NCBI RefSeq assembly: GCF_023278085.1
Contig: NZ_CP066265.1
Location: 2,200,501-2,264,500 of the forward strand
Origin: Pseudomonas syringae
GTDB taxonomy: Bacteria > Pseudomonadota > Gammaproteobacteria > Pseudomonadales > Pseudomonadaceae
Direction: 5' to 3'
Length of the DNA: 64,000 nt
Part shown: positions 15,377 through 24,741 of the stretch, piece by piece
Layout of the letters: each line of letters opens with the position of its first letter
Position numbering within the stretch: the first letter of the stretch is position 1
Position numbers and translations under genes: made by a program
The notes under the pieces: generated by a model
The model's database searches: none
What the model was told of the DNA's origin: nothing
What the model saw: the letters and a program-made list of their open reading frames with translations, nothing else

Positions 15377-16414
15377 TCAACGAAACGCCGGCACCACGTG
15401 CTTGATAAACAGCTCAAGCGACTTCTTTTTTTCGGCGTGCGGCAGACTGTTGTCGCACCAGAAGCTGAACTCGTCGACCCCCAGCTCCTGGTAATGACGG
15501 ATACGCGGAATGATCTCTTCGGGCGTGCCGATCATGGTGTTCTTGCGGATATTATCCAGCTCGAACTCCGGACGGTCCTTGAACTTCTCTTCCGGGCTCG
15601 GCGCGAGAAAGCCATTCACCGGCGTCTGTTTATTACCGAACCACGCATCGAACGTGCGATAGAACTTCGCGATGGCGCTTGCGCCGACTTTCCAGCCTTC
15701 GGGATTGTCTGCCGCATGCACATGGGTATGGCGCAGCACCATCAATTGCGGGCGAGGCACGTCAGGGTTATTGGCCAGCGCAGCTTCGAACTTGTTCTTC
15801 AGATCGACCACTTCCTCATCGCCCTTCATCAGTGGCGTGACCATCACGTTGCAGCCGTTCTGCACCGCGAAATTGTGCGAGTCCGGGTCGCGCGCGGCAA
15901 TCCACATCGGCGGGGTATTGATCGGTTTGGGCACGCAGGTCGACGTAGGGAATTTCCAGATATCGCCATCATGCGCATAGTCGCCTTGCCACAAGGCACG
16001 AATCACCGGGACCATTTCACGCAGCGCCTTACCGCCTTCGGAAGCAGGCATCCCGCCCGCCATCCGGTCGAATTCCACTTGATACGCGCCACGTGCGAGG
16101 CCGACTTCCATGCGCCCGTTGCTGATTACGTCCAGCAGCGCGCATTCACCGGCGACCCGCAACGGATGCCAGAACGGCGCGATGATCGTGCCTGCGCCGA
16201 GATGAATATGCGTGGTCTTCGCGGCCAGATAGGCTAGCAGCGGCATGGGGCTTGGCGAGATGGTGTATTCCATCGCATGGTGTTCGCCGATCCACACGGT
16301 GCTGAAACCGCCTTGCTCGGCCATCAGGGTCAGCTCGGTCAGGTCTTCGAAAAGCTGGCGATGACTGACACTTTCATCCCAACGTTCCATGTGCACGAAC
16401 AATGAAAACTTCAT
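15377..16414 (-). CDS. Luciferase-like flavin-dependent monooxygenase (LLM class)
   Basis: A bacterial-luciferase-fold TIM-barrel oxidoreductase of 345 residues that would use FMNH2 supplied by a partner reductase. Typical segments are VWIGEHH near residue 45, LGAGTIIAPFWHPLRVAGECALLDVISNGR near 80-110 and PPMWIAARDPDSHNFA near 185. The start at 16414 (MKFSLFVHME) follows GAGGTAAG; an upstream in-frame ATG lacks a site. Its substrate cannot be read from sequence. The nearby sfnG suggests organosulfur use, but the two genes face opposite ways and are not an operon. Confidence 0.88.
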   Translation of the reverse strand: MKFSLFVHMERWDESVSHRQLFEDLTELTLMAEQGGFSTVWIGEHHAMEYTISPSPMPLLAYLAAKTTHIHLGAGTIIAPFWHPLRVAGECALLDVISNGRMEVGLARGAYQVEFDRMAGGMPASEGGKALREMVPVIRALWQGDYAHDGDIWKFPTSTCVPKPINTPPMWIAARDPDSHNFAVQNGCNVMVTPLMKGDEEVVDLKNKFEAALANNPDVPRPQLMVLRHTHVHAADNPEGWKVGASAIAKFYRTFDAWFGNKQTPVNGFLAPSPEEKFKDRPEFELDNIRKNTMIGTPEEIIPRIRHYQELGVDEFSFWCDNSLPHAEKKKSLELFIKHVVPAFR

Positions 16415-16560
16415 GACACTTACCTCGTTCAAAGCGTGGCGCTTGCGCAGGCTAAGCCGGCGTGCGTGATTGTCTGTCTGATGGTATACCGTAATATTAG
16501 CTGTGCAAGTCTTTTTTGCAGACGACAGGGCAGGCGTAAAAGGTAATGGCCGACCACAAA

Positions 16561-16585
16561 AAAAGCGCCTTGTGCGGGCGCTTTT
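16561..16585 (-). terminator. Rho-independent terminator of the minus-strand 111-residue protein gene
   Basis: AAAAGCGCC (16561-16569) pairs perfectly with GGCGCTTTT (16577-16585). Read on the minus strand the stem runs into eight T residues, a good intrinsic terminator about 50 bp past the stop at 16636. Confidence 0.85.
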
Positions 16586-16635
16586 GGGGAGAGTTACCAG
16601 GATGGAATAGCAGAGAGCACTAGGCTCAGGTCAGT

Positions 16636-16971
16636 TCAACTGCAGGCTTCGGAACCGATGTAATCGTCCGTGGTGTCTTGAATGATCGGTGCCATGCCTC
16701 GGATTGCACGGGCTTGCTCCATGATTTCCAGGGTCGAGCCGGTCCCGACCAGGTTCACCGTGTGTTTTTCACAGTTGTAGAGACGCTTGGAATAGATCAC
16801 ACCGAGCAGACCTTCCCGGCGAGTGACTACGACTCGCAGATCTGCGCTTCCGCTTTTCTCTACCAGCGCGTGGTGGGCGGCAGGGTCAGCGGGGACGGTT
16901 ATGGTTTTTCCTTCGGCATGTACCGAGAAAACGGGGATCAACAAGGCTAAAAGACAGGCATTAGGCTTCAT
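16636..16971 (-). CDS. Small exported protein of unknown function
   Basis: A 111-residue protein beginning MKPNACLLALLIPVFSVHAEG at 16971, a clear Sec signal peptide with cleavage after HA. The mature part is about 90 residues and has two cysteines (YNCEKH and the penultimate residue), so a disulphide is possible. I do not recognise a domain. A longer in-frame start at 17043 would bury the signal peptide and is unlikely. It is followed by its own terminator and looks monocistronic. Confidence 0.7.
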   Translation of the reverse strand: MKPNACLLALLIPVFSVHAEGKTITVPADPAAHHALVEKSGSADLRVVVTRREGLLGVIYSKRLYNCEKHTVNLVGTGSTLEIMEQARAIRGMAPIIQDTTDDYIGSEACS

Positions 16972-17111
16972 CAGTGCTCCTGCGGATGAATGCAACAGTA
17001 TTGGATCCGAATTTACTCCCGTCCCGCAGTTCTGAATAGCCACTACGGTCAGCCTTTCGTCGGCTTGTGTGTCTGATCAGTCTGGCTGCTCGGCGGGGTC
17101 TGTCGGCACTG

Positions 17112-17149
17112 GCTGTTGGCCTGGCAACAGCGGCTAGACAGCTTGCCAG
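17112..17149 (+). promoter_or_regulatory. Inverted repeats upstream of sfnG, candidate enhancer site
   Basis: GCTGTTG (17112-17118) and CAACAGC (17125-17131) form a 7-bp dyad. A second pair, CACTGGC at 17107-17113 and GCCAGTG at 17143-17149, brackets it. They lie about 70-110 bp before the sigma-54 promoter, the usual distance for an enhancer-binding protein such as SfnR. The pairing is seen; the function is inferred. Confidence 0.45.
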
Positions 17150-17213
17150 TGTGCAAACAGTTGACGCAGCGAGACAGGCATCGTAACCGGTTGATATACC
17201 TGTTTTTATCCGT

Positions 17214-17230
17214 CTGGCACGGTTGCTGCT
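17214..17230 (+). promoter_or_regulatory. Sigma-54 promoter of sfnG
   Basis: CTGGCACGGTTGCTGCT has the -24 element TGGCACG (GG at 17216-17217) and a -12 GC at 17228-17229, with ten bases between. Only the first T of TTGC is altered. Transcription would start near 17240, about 55 nt before the ATG. SfnG genes in other pseudomonads depend on sigma-54 and the activator SfnR. Confidence 0.8.
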
Positions 17231-17295
17231 CTATCAAGACTGCAAACCCGTTCGATTCCTGCGCTCGGGAGTTCCGTCTTCAGAGGAGTACTGAT

Positions 17296-18396
17296 ATGAG
17301 TCAGCCGTCCATCAAATTTGCGTACTGGGTGCCGAACGTCAGCGGTGGACTGGTCGTCAGCAAAATCGAGCAGCGCACCAGCTGGACGATCGATTACAAC
17401 CGCAAGCTGGCGCAGATCGCCGAGCGGTCCGGATTCGAATACGCCTTGACCCAGATCCGCTTCACGGCCGGATACGGTGCCGAGTATCAGCATGAATCGG
17501 TAGCGTTCAGTCATGCCTTGCTGGCCGCGACCGAAAAACTCAAGGTCATTGCCGCGATTCTGCCGGGGCCATGGACGCCGTCGGTGGCGGCCAAGCAACT
17601 GGCAACCATTGACCAGCTCACCGCGGGTCGAGTGGCGGTCAACATCGTCAGCGGCTGGTTCAAGGGCGAGTTTCAGGCGATTGGTGAGCCGTGGCTGGAG
17701 CACGACGAGCGCTATCGCCGCTCGGAAGAGTTTATTCGTGCCTTGAAGGGTATCTGGACCACCGACAACTTCACGTTCAAGGGCGACTTTTATCGTTTCC
17801 ACGATTACACCCTCAAACCCAAGCCCATTCAGCGTCCGCATCCGGAGATCTTTCAAGGCGGCAGCTCAAGGGCCGCGCGCGATATGGCCGCGCGTGTTTC
17901 GGACTGGTATTTCACCAACGGTAATACCGTCGAAGGCATCAAGGCGCAAGTCGATGACATTCGCGCCAAGGCCGCTGCCAATGGTCATTCAGTGAAGATA
18001 GGCGTCAACGCATTTATCATTGCCCGGGATACCGAGGAAGAAGCGCGTGCCGTGCTCGCCGAGATTATCGACAAGGCCGACCCGGAGGCAGTCAACGCAT
18101 TCGGTGATGCGGCGAAACAGGCGGGCAAAGCCAGCCCGGAAGGCGAGGGCAACTGGGCCAAATCCACTTTTCAGGACCTCGTGCAATACAACGACGGCTT
18201 CAAGACCAACCTGATCGGCACGCCGCGCCAGATTGCCGAGCGCATCATTGAGCTGAAATCCGTCGGCGTCGATCTGGTGCTGTCCGCGTTCCTGCATTTC
18301 CAAGAGGATGTGGCTTATTTCGGTGAGCGTGTGTTGCCGCTGGTTCGTGAGCTGGAAGTTGCGGCCCAACGCAAACCCGCTGCTGCTATTGCCTGA
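17296..18396 (+). CDS. sfnG: Dimethylsulfone monooxygenase SfnG
   Basis: FMNH2-dependent monooxygenase of 366 residues that converts dimethylsulfone to methanesulfinate, part of sulfur scavenging. The sequence is very typical: KFAYWVPNVSGGLVVSKIEQRTSW at the N-terminus, QLTAGRVAVNIVSGWFKGEF near residue 115 and EIFQGGSSRAARDMAARVSDWYFTNGN near 190. The ATG at 17296 follows GAGGAG; upstream in-frame codons do not resemble the family. A sigma-54 promoter precedes it. The partner reductase (SfnF type) and SfnR are not in the window. Confidence 0.93.
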   Translation: MSQPSIKFAYWVPNVSGGLVVSKIEQRTSWTIDYNRKLAQIAERSGFEYALTQIRFTAGYGAEYQHESVAFSHALLAATEKLKVIAAILPGPWTPSVAAKQLATIDQLTAGRVAVNIVSGWFKGEFQAIGEPWLEHDERYRRSEEFIRALKGIWTTDNFTFKGDFYRFHDYTLKPKPIQRPHPEIFQGGSSRAARDMAARVSDWYFTNGNTVEGIKAQVDDIRAKAAANGHSVKIGVNAFIIARDTEEEARAVLAEIIDKADPEAVNAFGDAAKQAGKASPEGEGNWAKSTFQDLVQYNDGFKTNLIGTPRQIAERIIELKSVGVDLVLSAFLHFQEDVAYFGERVLPLVRELEVAAQRKPAAAIA

Positions 18397-18539
18397 CCCT
18401 TCGTAACGCCTTCCGATCCCTGCCTCCCTTGCCGTGGGCGCTCAGCGTCCACGGTCAATTCAGAAAATCAGCCGCTGCTGTGATCCAGATGGCGCCTGTT
18501 CGCGTATTTTTAGCCCCTAATAAGCAACTGTCATTCGCA

Positions 18540-18559
18540 AGTGGCATTGTAATGCCACT
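18540..18559. promoter_or_regulatory. 20-bp palindrome upstream of the diguanylate cyclase
   Basis: AGTGGCATTGTAATGCCACT is a perfect dyad: 9-bp arms around a 2-bp centre. It lies 175 bp before the chosen start of the cyclase gene and 143 bp after sfnG. It could be an operator or, less likely, a short terminator for sfnG. Confidence 0.55.
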
Positions 18560-18733
18560 ATCTGGCGTGCATTCTTTCCCTACCTTTGGGTGCCCGACGT
18601 TCAGGTGAAGCCGAGTGCATCGCCGAAAACGGTAGTTGATGAAGATAAAGGGTTGTCGAGGGTTCCTGAGCAATCGGGTCCGGTTTTCAGAAAAACCAGA
18701 GGCACTGGTTCTCAATTGTTGTGGAGGAAGGTT

Positions 18734-20290
18734 TTGAAACGCGACCTTCGGCTTGCGTCATGGCTGATCTTCGTAGTGTGCGGCTGCGTGGTGATGCTGA
18801 TGGTCTGGCAGGCATGGACCGCGCGCCGTAACACGCTGGAGAACATCCAGACCAGCACAGTCAATCTGGCTGCGGCGCTGAGCACGTACACAGATGGCAT
18901 CTTCAAGCAGAGCGAGCTGATGCTGATAGGCCTGACGGAGCGTGTGGAAAAGGACGGAACCGGGCCTGATCAGATCGAACGACTGAGGTGGGTGATTGCC
19001 CGCGAAATGGGCGCATTGCCGCAGATCGATACGGTCTCGCTGTTGAATGCGAACGGAGTTTCCATCTTTTCGACCAACCCGAAGGCCGTGGGTGTGAACA
19101 GTGCCGGGCGTGACTTCTTCAAACATCACCTCGAGGACCCCAGCCGGGCGACCTATATAGGTCCGACGATTCGCAGTCGTGCGTCCGGGGAATGGGTGAT
19201 ATCGGTCAGTCGGCGTATCAACACCCCCGATTCTGGTTTTGCCGGGGTCATGGTCGTGACCATCGGGATCAATCACCTGTTGAATTTCTACTCGGGCATT
19301 CAGGTCGGAGACACCGGTGTGATCAGTCTGACCACACCGGCCGGGCATCTGCGCGTGAGGTATCCCCATCTGGAAGCAGAAATCGGCCGTGATCTTTCCA
19401 CCACACCGGTATTCACTACCCGGCGTAACGAGTCGTCCGGGACGGCTCACTTCGTCTCTCAAATCGACGGCGTGGCGCGTTTTTATGCATTCAAGCGCAG
19501 TGATGTTTACCCGATTGTGACCGTCGTGGCACTCGGCCAGAAGGAGGCCATGCTTCCCTGGCTGGGGCAGACCCGGCAGTCGATCGTGGTCATGCTGTTG
19601 CTGTTGGGCCTGGTGGTCGGGCTCGGTGTCCGGCTGATCAGGCACATCCACAGCCGCATACGCGCCGAAGACCAGCTGCTGGAGTCGCAGGCCGCGCTGA
19701 TCCAGCTCAACCAGCACCTGGAATTGATCGCTTCTGAAGACAAGCTTACAGGTCTGGCCAATCGCAGACGCTTCGACCAGTTTCTCGATGTGGAATTCAA
19801 GCGTGCGCGGCGCGAGCGCAGCATGCTGTCACTGATTCTGATCGATGCCGATCATTTCAAGCGCTACAACGACCATTACGGTCATCTGGCGGGTGACGAA
19901 TGCCTGGTGACCCTGGCCCGGCTGGTCGAACAGTGCGTTCGCCGGCCCTGTGATGTCGCCGCTCGTTACGGCGGCGAGGAGATCGCAGTGGTGCTGCCCG
20001 ACACCGATGAGGCCAGTGCGCGTCAGGTTGCCGAGAACATCTTGACGTCTATCCAGAACGAGCAGATAGCGCATCCCGATAGCCCATACGGGATCGTCAC
20101 GGTGAGCCTCGGCGTGGCGACGTTCACTGGCACCGATCGACAGCAGGATCAGCGCGGCCTGATCGAACTGGCCGATCGGGTGCTTTATGCCGCCAAGTCC
20201 CAAGGCCGTAACCGGGTCAACGTTGCATCAGAGACCGCCATCGGCACACTGCCAGCCTGGACCCAGGTCAAGACCGAGGCCGATCAGTAA
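18734..20290 (+). CDS. Membrane-bound diguanylate cyclase (dCACHE-GGDEF)
   Basis: Makes the second messenger c-di-GMP from two GTP. Order of parts: first membrane helix about residues 8-28, periplasmic dCACHE-like sensor to about 285, second helix about 288-308, short coiled coil, GGDEF domain from LTGLANRRRF to the end. The active-site loop is GGEEI, and RPCD five residues before it is an inhibitory I-site. I chose the TTG at 18734 because GGAGG (18723-18727) sits six bases upstream and the sequence before it has lower third-position GC; a GTG at 18590 would add 48 residues. The sensor ligand is unknown. Confidence 0.82.
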   Translation: MKRDLRLASWLIFVVCGCVVMLMVWQAWTARRNTLENIQTSTVNLAAALSTYTDGIFKQSELMLIGLTERVEKDGTGPDQIERLRWVIAREMGALPQIDTVSLLNANGVSIFSTNPKAVGVNSAGRDFFKHHLEDPSRATYIGPTIRSRASGEWVISVSRRINTPDSGFAGVMVVTIGINHLLNFYSGIQVGDTGVISLTTPAGHLRVRYPHLEAEIGRDLSTTPVFTTRRNESSGTAHFVSQIDGVARFYAFKRSDVYPIVTVVALGQKEAMLPWLGQTRQSIVVMLLLLGLVVGLGVRLIRHIHSRIRAEDQLLESQAALIQLNQHLELIASEDKLTGLANRRRFDQFLDVEFKRARRERSMLSLILIDADHFKRYNDHYGHLAGDECLVTLARLVEQCVRRPCDVAARYGGEEIAVVLPDTDEASARQVAENILTSIQNEQIAHPDSPYGIVTVSLGVATFTGTDRQQDQRGLIELADRVLYAAKSQGRNRVNVASETAIGTLPAWTQVKTEADQ

Positions 20291-20342
20291 CCCGGATTAC
20301 CTGATCGACCGGCCGGGGAGCCTGAAGCCTGGCGGCCTGTGT

Positions 20343-23300
20343 TTATGCCTTGTCCGGCACTTGTGCTGCTTCATCAACCTGTTGGCCGTGCGGTTTGCGG
20401 CGCAGTACCGACAGCACCCAGACGAAGAAGATCGGCACCAGAACCACCCCCAGCAGTGTCGCGCTGAGCATCCCGCCGATCACACCCGTGCCGATGGCAC
20501 GCTGGCTCGCGGCACCTGCACCGGTGGCCAGCGTCAGCGGCACCACGCCGAGAATGAAGGCCAGCGAAGTCATGACAATCGGCCGAAAGCGCAGCCGTGC
20601 AGCCTGCAGCGCGGCATCACGCAATGAATGACCTTGATCCCACAGCTCCTTGGCGAACTCGACGATGAGAATCGCGTTTTTCGCCGCCAGCCCGATGATG
20701 GTAATCAACCCGACTTTAAAATACACATCGTTGGGCATGCCTACGGCGGTAACCGCCAGCACCGACCCCAGCGCGCCCACCGGAACGATCAGCATGACCA
20801 CCAGCGGAATCGCCCAGCTTTCATACAGCGCGACCAGCAACAGGAACACCACCACCAGCGCGAGCGCGAACAGGCCGGTGGCCTGACCGCTGGCGACTTT
20901 TTCCTGATAGGACAGGCCAGTCCATTCATAGCCGATGCCTGCAGGCAGACCGGCGACGATACGTTCGATTTCGGCCATGGCCTCGCCGGTACTGACACCG
21001 GGCGGTGCGTCGCCTGCGATGCGGAATGTCGGGTAGCCGTTGTAGCGGGCAATCTGGACCGGGCCTTCTTCCCAGTGCGTCGAAACGAATGCGCCCAGTG
21101 GCACCAACGTGCCGCTGCTGTTGGGCACATACAGCTTGAGGACGCTTTCCGGGGTCATCCGCGCGCTTTGTTCGGCCTGCACCACGACTCGCTGCTGGCG
21201 CCCGGCGTTGGCGAAATCGCTGATCACCGAGGAGCCGAATGCGGTGGAGAGGGCGTTGCTGATCGACTCGAAACTGACCCCCAGCGCCCGCGCCTTTTCG
21301 CGGTCGATATTCAGGCGTAACTGCGGCGCTTCGGCCAGGCCTTCCATCATTGCGTAAAGAATTTTCGGGTTGCCGTTGGCTTTGCCCAGCAGCTCATTGC
21401 GCGCCGCCAGCAACGCCTCGCGACCCAGACCCGCGCGGTCCTGCAGGCGCAGCGCGAAACCGCCGGAGGTGCCCAGCCCTTCAATGGGCGGTGGCGTGAC
21501 CGCCATGACCGTACCGTCGCCGAGGCCGGCAAAGTGCTGATTGAACGCTGCCGCTTCTTCTCCGGCGGATTGTCCATCGTTACGCACTGACCAGTCTTTC
21601 AGAGTCGGAAACGCCAGACCCGCGTTTTCGCCCATGCCGGAGAAACTGAACCCCAGCAGCATGGTCACGGAGTCTGTGGCTTCGCGGGACAACATGTAGT
21701 TTTCCAGTAACTGCGCCGTAGCATCGGTGCGCGCCCGGGTCGCGCCGGGGGGCAGTTGCACGTCGATGATCAGATAGCCCTGATCTTCGACCGGCACGAA
21801 TGACTCCGGCAAACGCAGATAGAAAAAGCCCAGCAGGCCGACGATGCCGACGTACAGCAACATGTAGCGACCGGCGCGCTTGATCATGCTTGAACTGACG
21901 CGCTCGTAACGGTCGGTGAATTTGCCGAACAAACGGTTGAAACCACCGAAGAAACCGCGCTTTTCGTGTTGCCCGGCCGGGATCGGTTTGAGCAACGTGG
22001 CACACAGCGCCGGGGTGAAGGTCAGGGCCAGGAAGCCCGAGAACAGAATCGACACCGCCAGCGACAGCGAGAACTGCTGATAGATAACCCCGACTGAACC
22101 GCCCATGAACGCCAGCGGCAGAAACACCGCAGCCAGCACCAGAGTGATGCCGAAAATCGCTCCGGACACCTGCTGCATCGCCTTGATGGTTGCGGCGGTC
22201 GGGGAGAGCCCTTCTTCGGCCATGATCCGCTCGACGTTCTCGACCACCACAATCGCGTCGTCGACCAGAATGCCGATGGCCAGCACCATGCCGAACATGG
22301 TCATCATGTTCACCGAGAAGCCCAGCAGGTACATGATCGCCAGCGTGCCGGCCAGACACACCGGCACCACGATGGTCGGGATCAGCGTGTAGCGGATGTT
22401 CTGCAGGAACAGGAACATCACCAGGAATACCAGCACCATGGCTTCGATCAGGGTGTAGATGACCTTGTCGATGGCCACGTCGACGAAACGCGAGGTGTCA
22501 TACGGCACCGAAAATTCGACGCCCTCAGGGAAGTTGACTGACAACTCGGTCAGCCGCTGCTTGACCGCCTTGACGGTTTCAATCGCATTGGCACCCGGCG
22601 ATAGCTGAACGGCACCGGCGACGGCACGCTTGCCGTCCAGGCGTGATTCGAAACTGTAATCCTGGCTGCCGATCGCGACTCGTGCCACGTCTGAAAGATG
22701 CACCGCAGAGCCGTCTTCATTGGCCCGCAACACGATGCGCCCGAACTCTTCCGGGTTGTCTAGCGTGCCCTTGACCGCCAGGGTTGCGGTCAACTCTTGT
22801 AACGATGTGCCCGGACTGCTGCCAAAACTGCCGGCAGGCACCTGCACGTTCTGTGCGCGAATCGCTGCGTTCACATCATCGATGGACAGTCCGAAGCCGA
22901 CCAGTTTCTGCGGATCGATCCAGACCCGCATCGCGGCTTCGGCAGCAAAGAACTGCAACCTGCCGACGCCGTTGACCCGGCTGATTTCATTGTTGACGTT
23001 ACGTGCCGCGTAGTCCGCCAGAGCGACCGTGTCTTTGTTGGCCGAATCGCCCGTGTAGTTCAGGGTAAAGATCATCAGGAAGCCGGAGCTGGCCTGTTCG
23101 ACCTGCAAGCCCTGGCTAAGCACCGTCTGCGGCAGCCGCGCTTCGGCTTTCTTGATACGGTTCTGTACTTCGACCTGTGCCATGTCCGGGTTGGTGCCGG
23201 GCACGAACGTGACATTGATTTCGGCGCTGCCAGTCGAGTTGCTGGTCGACTCGTAATACAGCATGCCCTTGGCGCCGTTGAGCTCGTCTTCGATCACACT

Positions 23301-23486
23301 GGTCACCGAATCCACCAGCACTTTAGCCGATGCGCCGGGGTAGGTGGCGGTGATGGTGATCTGCGGGGGCGCCACGTCCGGGTACTGCGCCACTGGCAAG
23401 GCGGGCAGGGCCATCAGGCCGGCCAGCAGGATGAACAGGGCCAGCACCCAGGCAAAGTTGGGCCGCTTGATAAAGAACAGAGACAT
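20343..23486 (-). CDS. RND multidrug efflux permease, HAE1 family (MexB/AcrB-like)
   Basis: Proton-driven inner-membrane pump of 1047 residues, full family length, with the standard two sets of six membrane helices. Landmarks are the N-terminus MSLFFIKRPNFAWVLALFILLAG, GILVDDAIVVVENVERIM with the two aspartates of the proton relay near residue 405, and VGLITIIGLAAKNAILIVEFA near 930. It follows the adaptor gene by 33 bp, a standard pump operon. No outer-membrane channel gene is adjacent, so it probably borrows an OprM-type partner. Expression is likely controlled by the divergent TetR protein. Substrates are unknown. Confidence 0.94.
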   Translation of the reverse strand: MSLFFIKRPNFAWVLALFILLAGLMALPALPVAQYPDVAPPQITITATYPGASAKVLVDSVTSVIEDELNGAKGMLYYESTSNSTGSAEINVTFVPGTNPDMAQVEVQNRIKKAEARLPQTVLSQGLQVEQASSGFLMIFTLNYTGDSANKDTVALADYAARNVNNEISRVNGVGRLQFFAAEAAMRVWIDPQKLVGFGLSIDDVNAAIRAQNVQVPAGSFGSSPGTSLQELTATLAVKGTLDNPEEFGRIVLRANEDGSAVHLSDVARVAIGSQDYSFESRLDGKRAVAGAVQLSPGANAIETVKAVKQRLTELSVNFPEGVEFSVPYDTSRFVDVAIDKVIYTLIEAMVLVFLVMFLFLQNIRYTLIPTIVVPVCLAGTLAIMYLLGFSVNMMTMFGMVLAIGILVDDAIVVVENVERIMAEEGLSPTAATIKAMQQVSGAIFGITLVLAAVFLPLAFMGGSVGVIYQQFSLSLAVSILFSGFLALTFTPALCATLLKPIPAGQHEKRGFFGGFNRLFGKFTDRYERVSSSMIKRAGRYMLLYVGIVGLLGFFYLRLPESFVPVEDQGYLIIDVQLPPGATRARTDATAQLLENYMLSREATDSVTMLLGFSFSGMGENAGLAFPTLKDWSVRNDGQSAGEEAAAFNQHFAGLGDGTVMAVTPPPIEGLGTSGGFALRLQDRAGLGREALLAARNELLGKANGNPKILYAMMEGLAEAPQLRLNIDREKARALGVSFESISNALSTAFGSSVISDFANAGRQQRVVVQAEQSARMTPESVLKLYVPNSSGTLVPLGAFVSTHWEEGPVQIARYNGYPTFRIAGDAPPGVSTGEAMAEIERIVAGLPAGIGYEWTGLSYQEKVASGQATGLFALALVVVFLLLVALYESWAIPLVVMLIVPVGALGSVLAVTAVGMPNDVYFKVGLITIIGLAAKNAILIVEFAKELWDQGHSLRDAALQAARLRFRPIVMTSLAFILGVVPLTLATGAGAASQRAIGTGVIGGMLSATLLGVVLVPIFFVWVLSVLRRKPHGQQVDEAAQVPDKA

Positions 23487-23519
23487 GAACAGTGATCCTC
23501 GATCGCGCTGAAGGCGGCG

Positions 23520-24683
23520 TTATTGAGCCTTGGCCTGCTGCTGGGCGGATGGAGATTTGGCGATGACCTTGTCACCCGGATTCAATCCGCTCAGGTTGCC
23601 GACGATCACCTGCTCGCCTGCTTTCAGGCCCTCGGTGATCTGCCAGCGCGAGTCCTGCATGGTGCCGGTCTTGACCGGACGGGTTTCGACCGCACCCTCC
23701 CGACCGATCACCAGAACACGGGCAGCGCCATCACTGGAGCGCTGAACGGCTCGTTGAGGCACAAGGATGGCGTTGGCGTCGACCCGCTGCGGCGTGCGCA
23801 CGCGTACATACATACCTGGCAGCAACACACCTTTGGGGTTGGCGAAGCGGGCGCGCAACGAAACCTGGCCGGTGGTTCGGTCCACCGCAACATCGGTGAA
23901 CAGCAGGGTGCCTGTGCTCTGGAAATCGGTACCGTCAACGCTCAGCGACAAGGCGTCTTCACCGCCTTTTGCCAGGCGGCCTTCCTGAATGGCTGCGCGC
24001 ATCTGCAGCGCCTCGGCCGCTGGCTGGGTACAGTCGGCGTCGCCCGGGTCAAGTTGCTGGATGGTCGCCAGCAGCGTCGTTTCGCCCTGACCGACCAGTG
24101 CGCCTTCAGTGGCCCTCGCACGGCTGATGCCGCCTGAAATCGGCGCTTTCACGGTGGCGTAACCCAGGTCCAGTCTGGCTGTTTCCACATCAGCTTCCGC
24201 CGAGCGTTTCGCTGCAATAGCATTTTGCAGCGCCGAACGCGCCGAATCGAAGGTCTGGCGACTCACCGCTTCGATCTCTACCAGCGACTCGTAGCGTTTC
24301 ACGGTGGCCCGTGTTTCGAACAACGTGGCTTCGGTGCGGGCCAGATCACCCTGAGCCTTGGACAGCGCCGCCTTGAAAGGGGCCGGGTCGATCTGAAACA
24401 GCACAGCGCCGGCTTTCACGTCAGCGCCTTCTTCGAAGTTGCGCGTCAGCACGATGCCGGCCACCCGGGCACGCACTTGTGCGACACGAACCGGCTCGAT
24501 GCGGCCGGGCAATTCGTCGATGACGGTGAATGACTCTGCTTTGACGACAACCGCTTCCACTGCTTTGGGCGTCGCAGACGCAGTGTGATCCTGCTGCGGT
24601 TTCTGTTCGCACCCGACAAGGCCAAATGCGCCCAGCAGGGCTATCGCAGGCAGAACACGCCACTTGCTGAAATTACTCATCAC
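23520..24683 (-). CDS. RND efflux periplasmic adaptor lipoprotein (MexA-like)
   Basis: Membrane-fusion protein of 387 residues linking pump and outer-membrane channel. It begins with a lipoprotein signal (LLGAFGLVGC), then the barrel-sandwich region (VAQVRARVAGIVLTRNFEEGADVKAG), an alpha hairpin about residues 100-170, and the beta-barrel and proximal domains. One stretch is unusual: where relatives read roughly LDPVYVDFTQP, this protein has LDPGDADCTQP followed by a run of alanines, introducing an extra cysteine. Two ATGs (24683, 24680) begin the gene. It is first in the operon. Confidence 0.92.
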   Translation of the reverse strand: MMSNFSKWRVLPAIALLGAFGLVGCEQKPQQDHTASATPKAVEAVVVKAESFTVIDELPGRIEPVRVAQVRARVAGIVLTRNFEEGADVKAGAVLFQIDPAPFKAALSKAQGDLARTEATLFETRATVKRYESLVEIEAVSRQTFDSARSALQNAIAAKRSAEADVETARLDLGYATVKAPISGGISRARATEGALVGQGETTLLATIQQLDPGDADCTQPAAEALQMRAAIQEGRLAKGGEDALSLSVDGTDFQSTGTLLFTDVAVDRTTGQVSLRARFANPKGVLLPGMYVRVRTPQRVDANAILVPQRAVQRSSDGAARVLVIGREGAVETRPVKTGTMQDSRWQITEGLKAGEQVIVGNLSGLNPGDKVIAKSPSAQQQAKAQ

Positions 24684-24741
24684 TCACCCGGCCGCAGCCC
24701 ATCAGACGCTAAAGCCGCGAATGATCCGCTTTTGTACCGCA

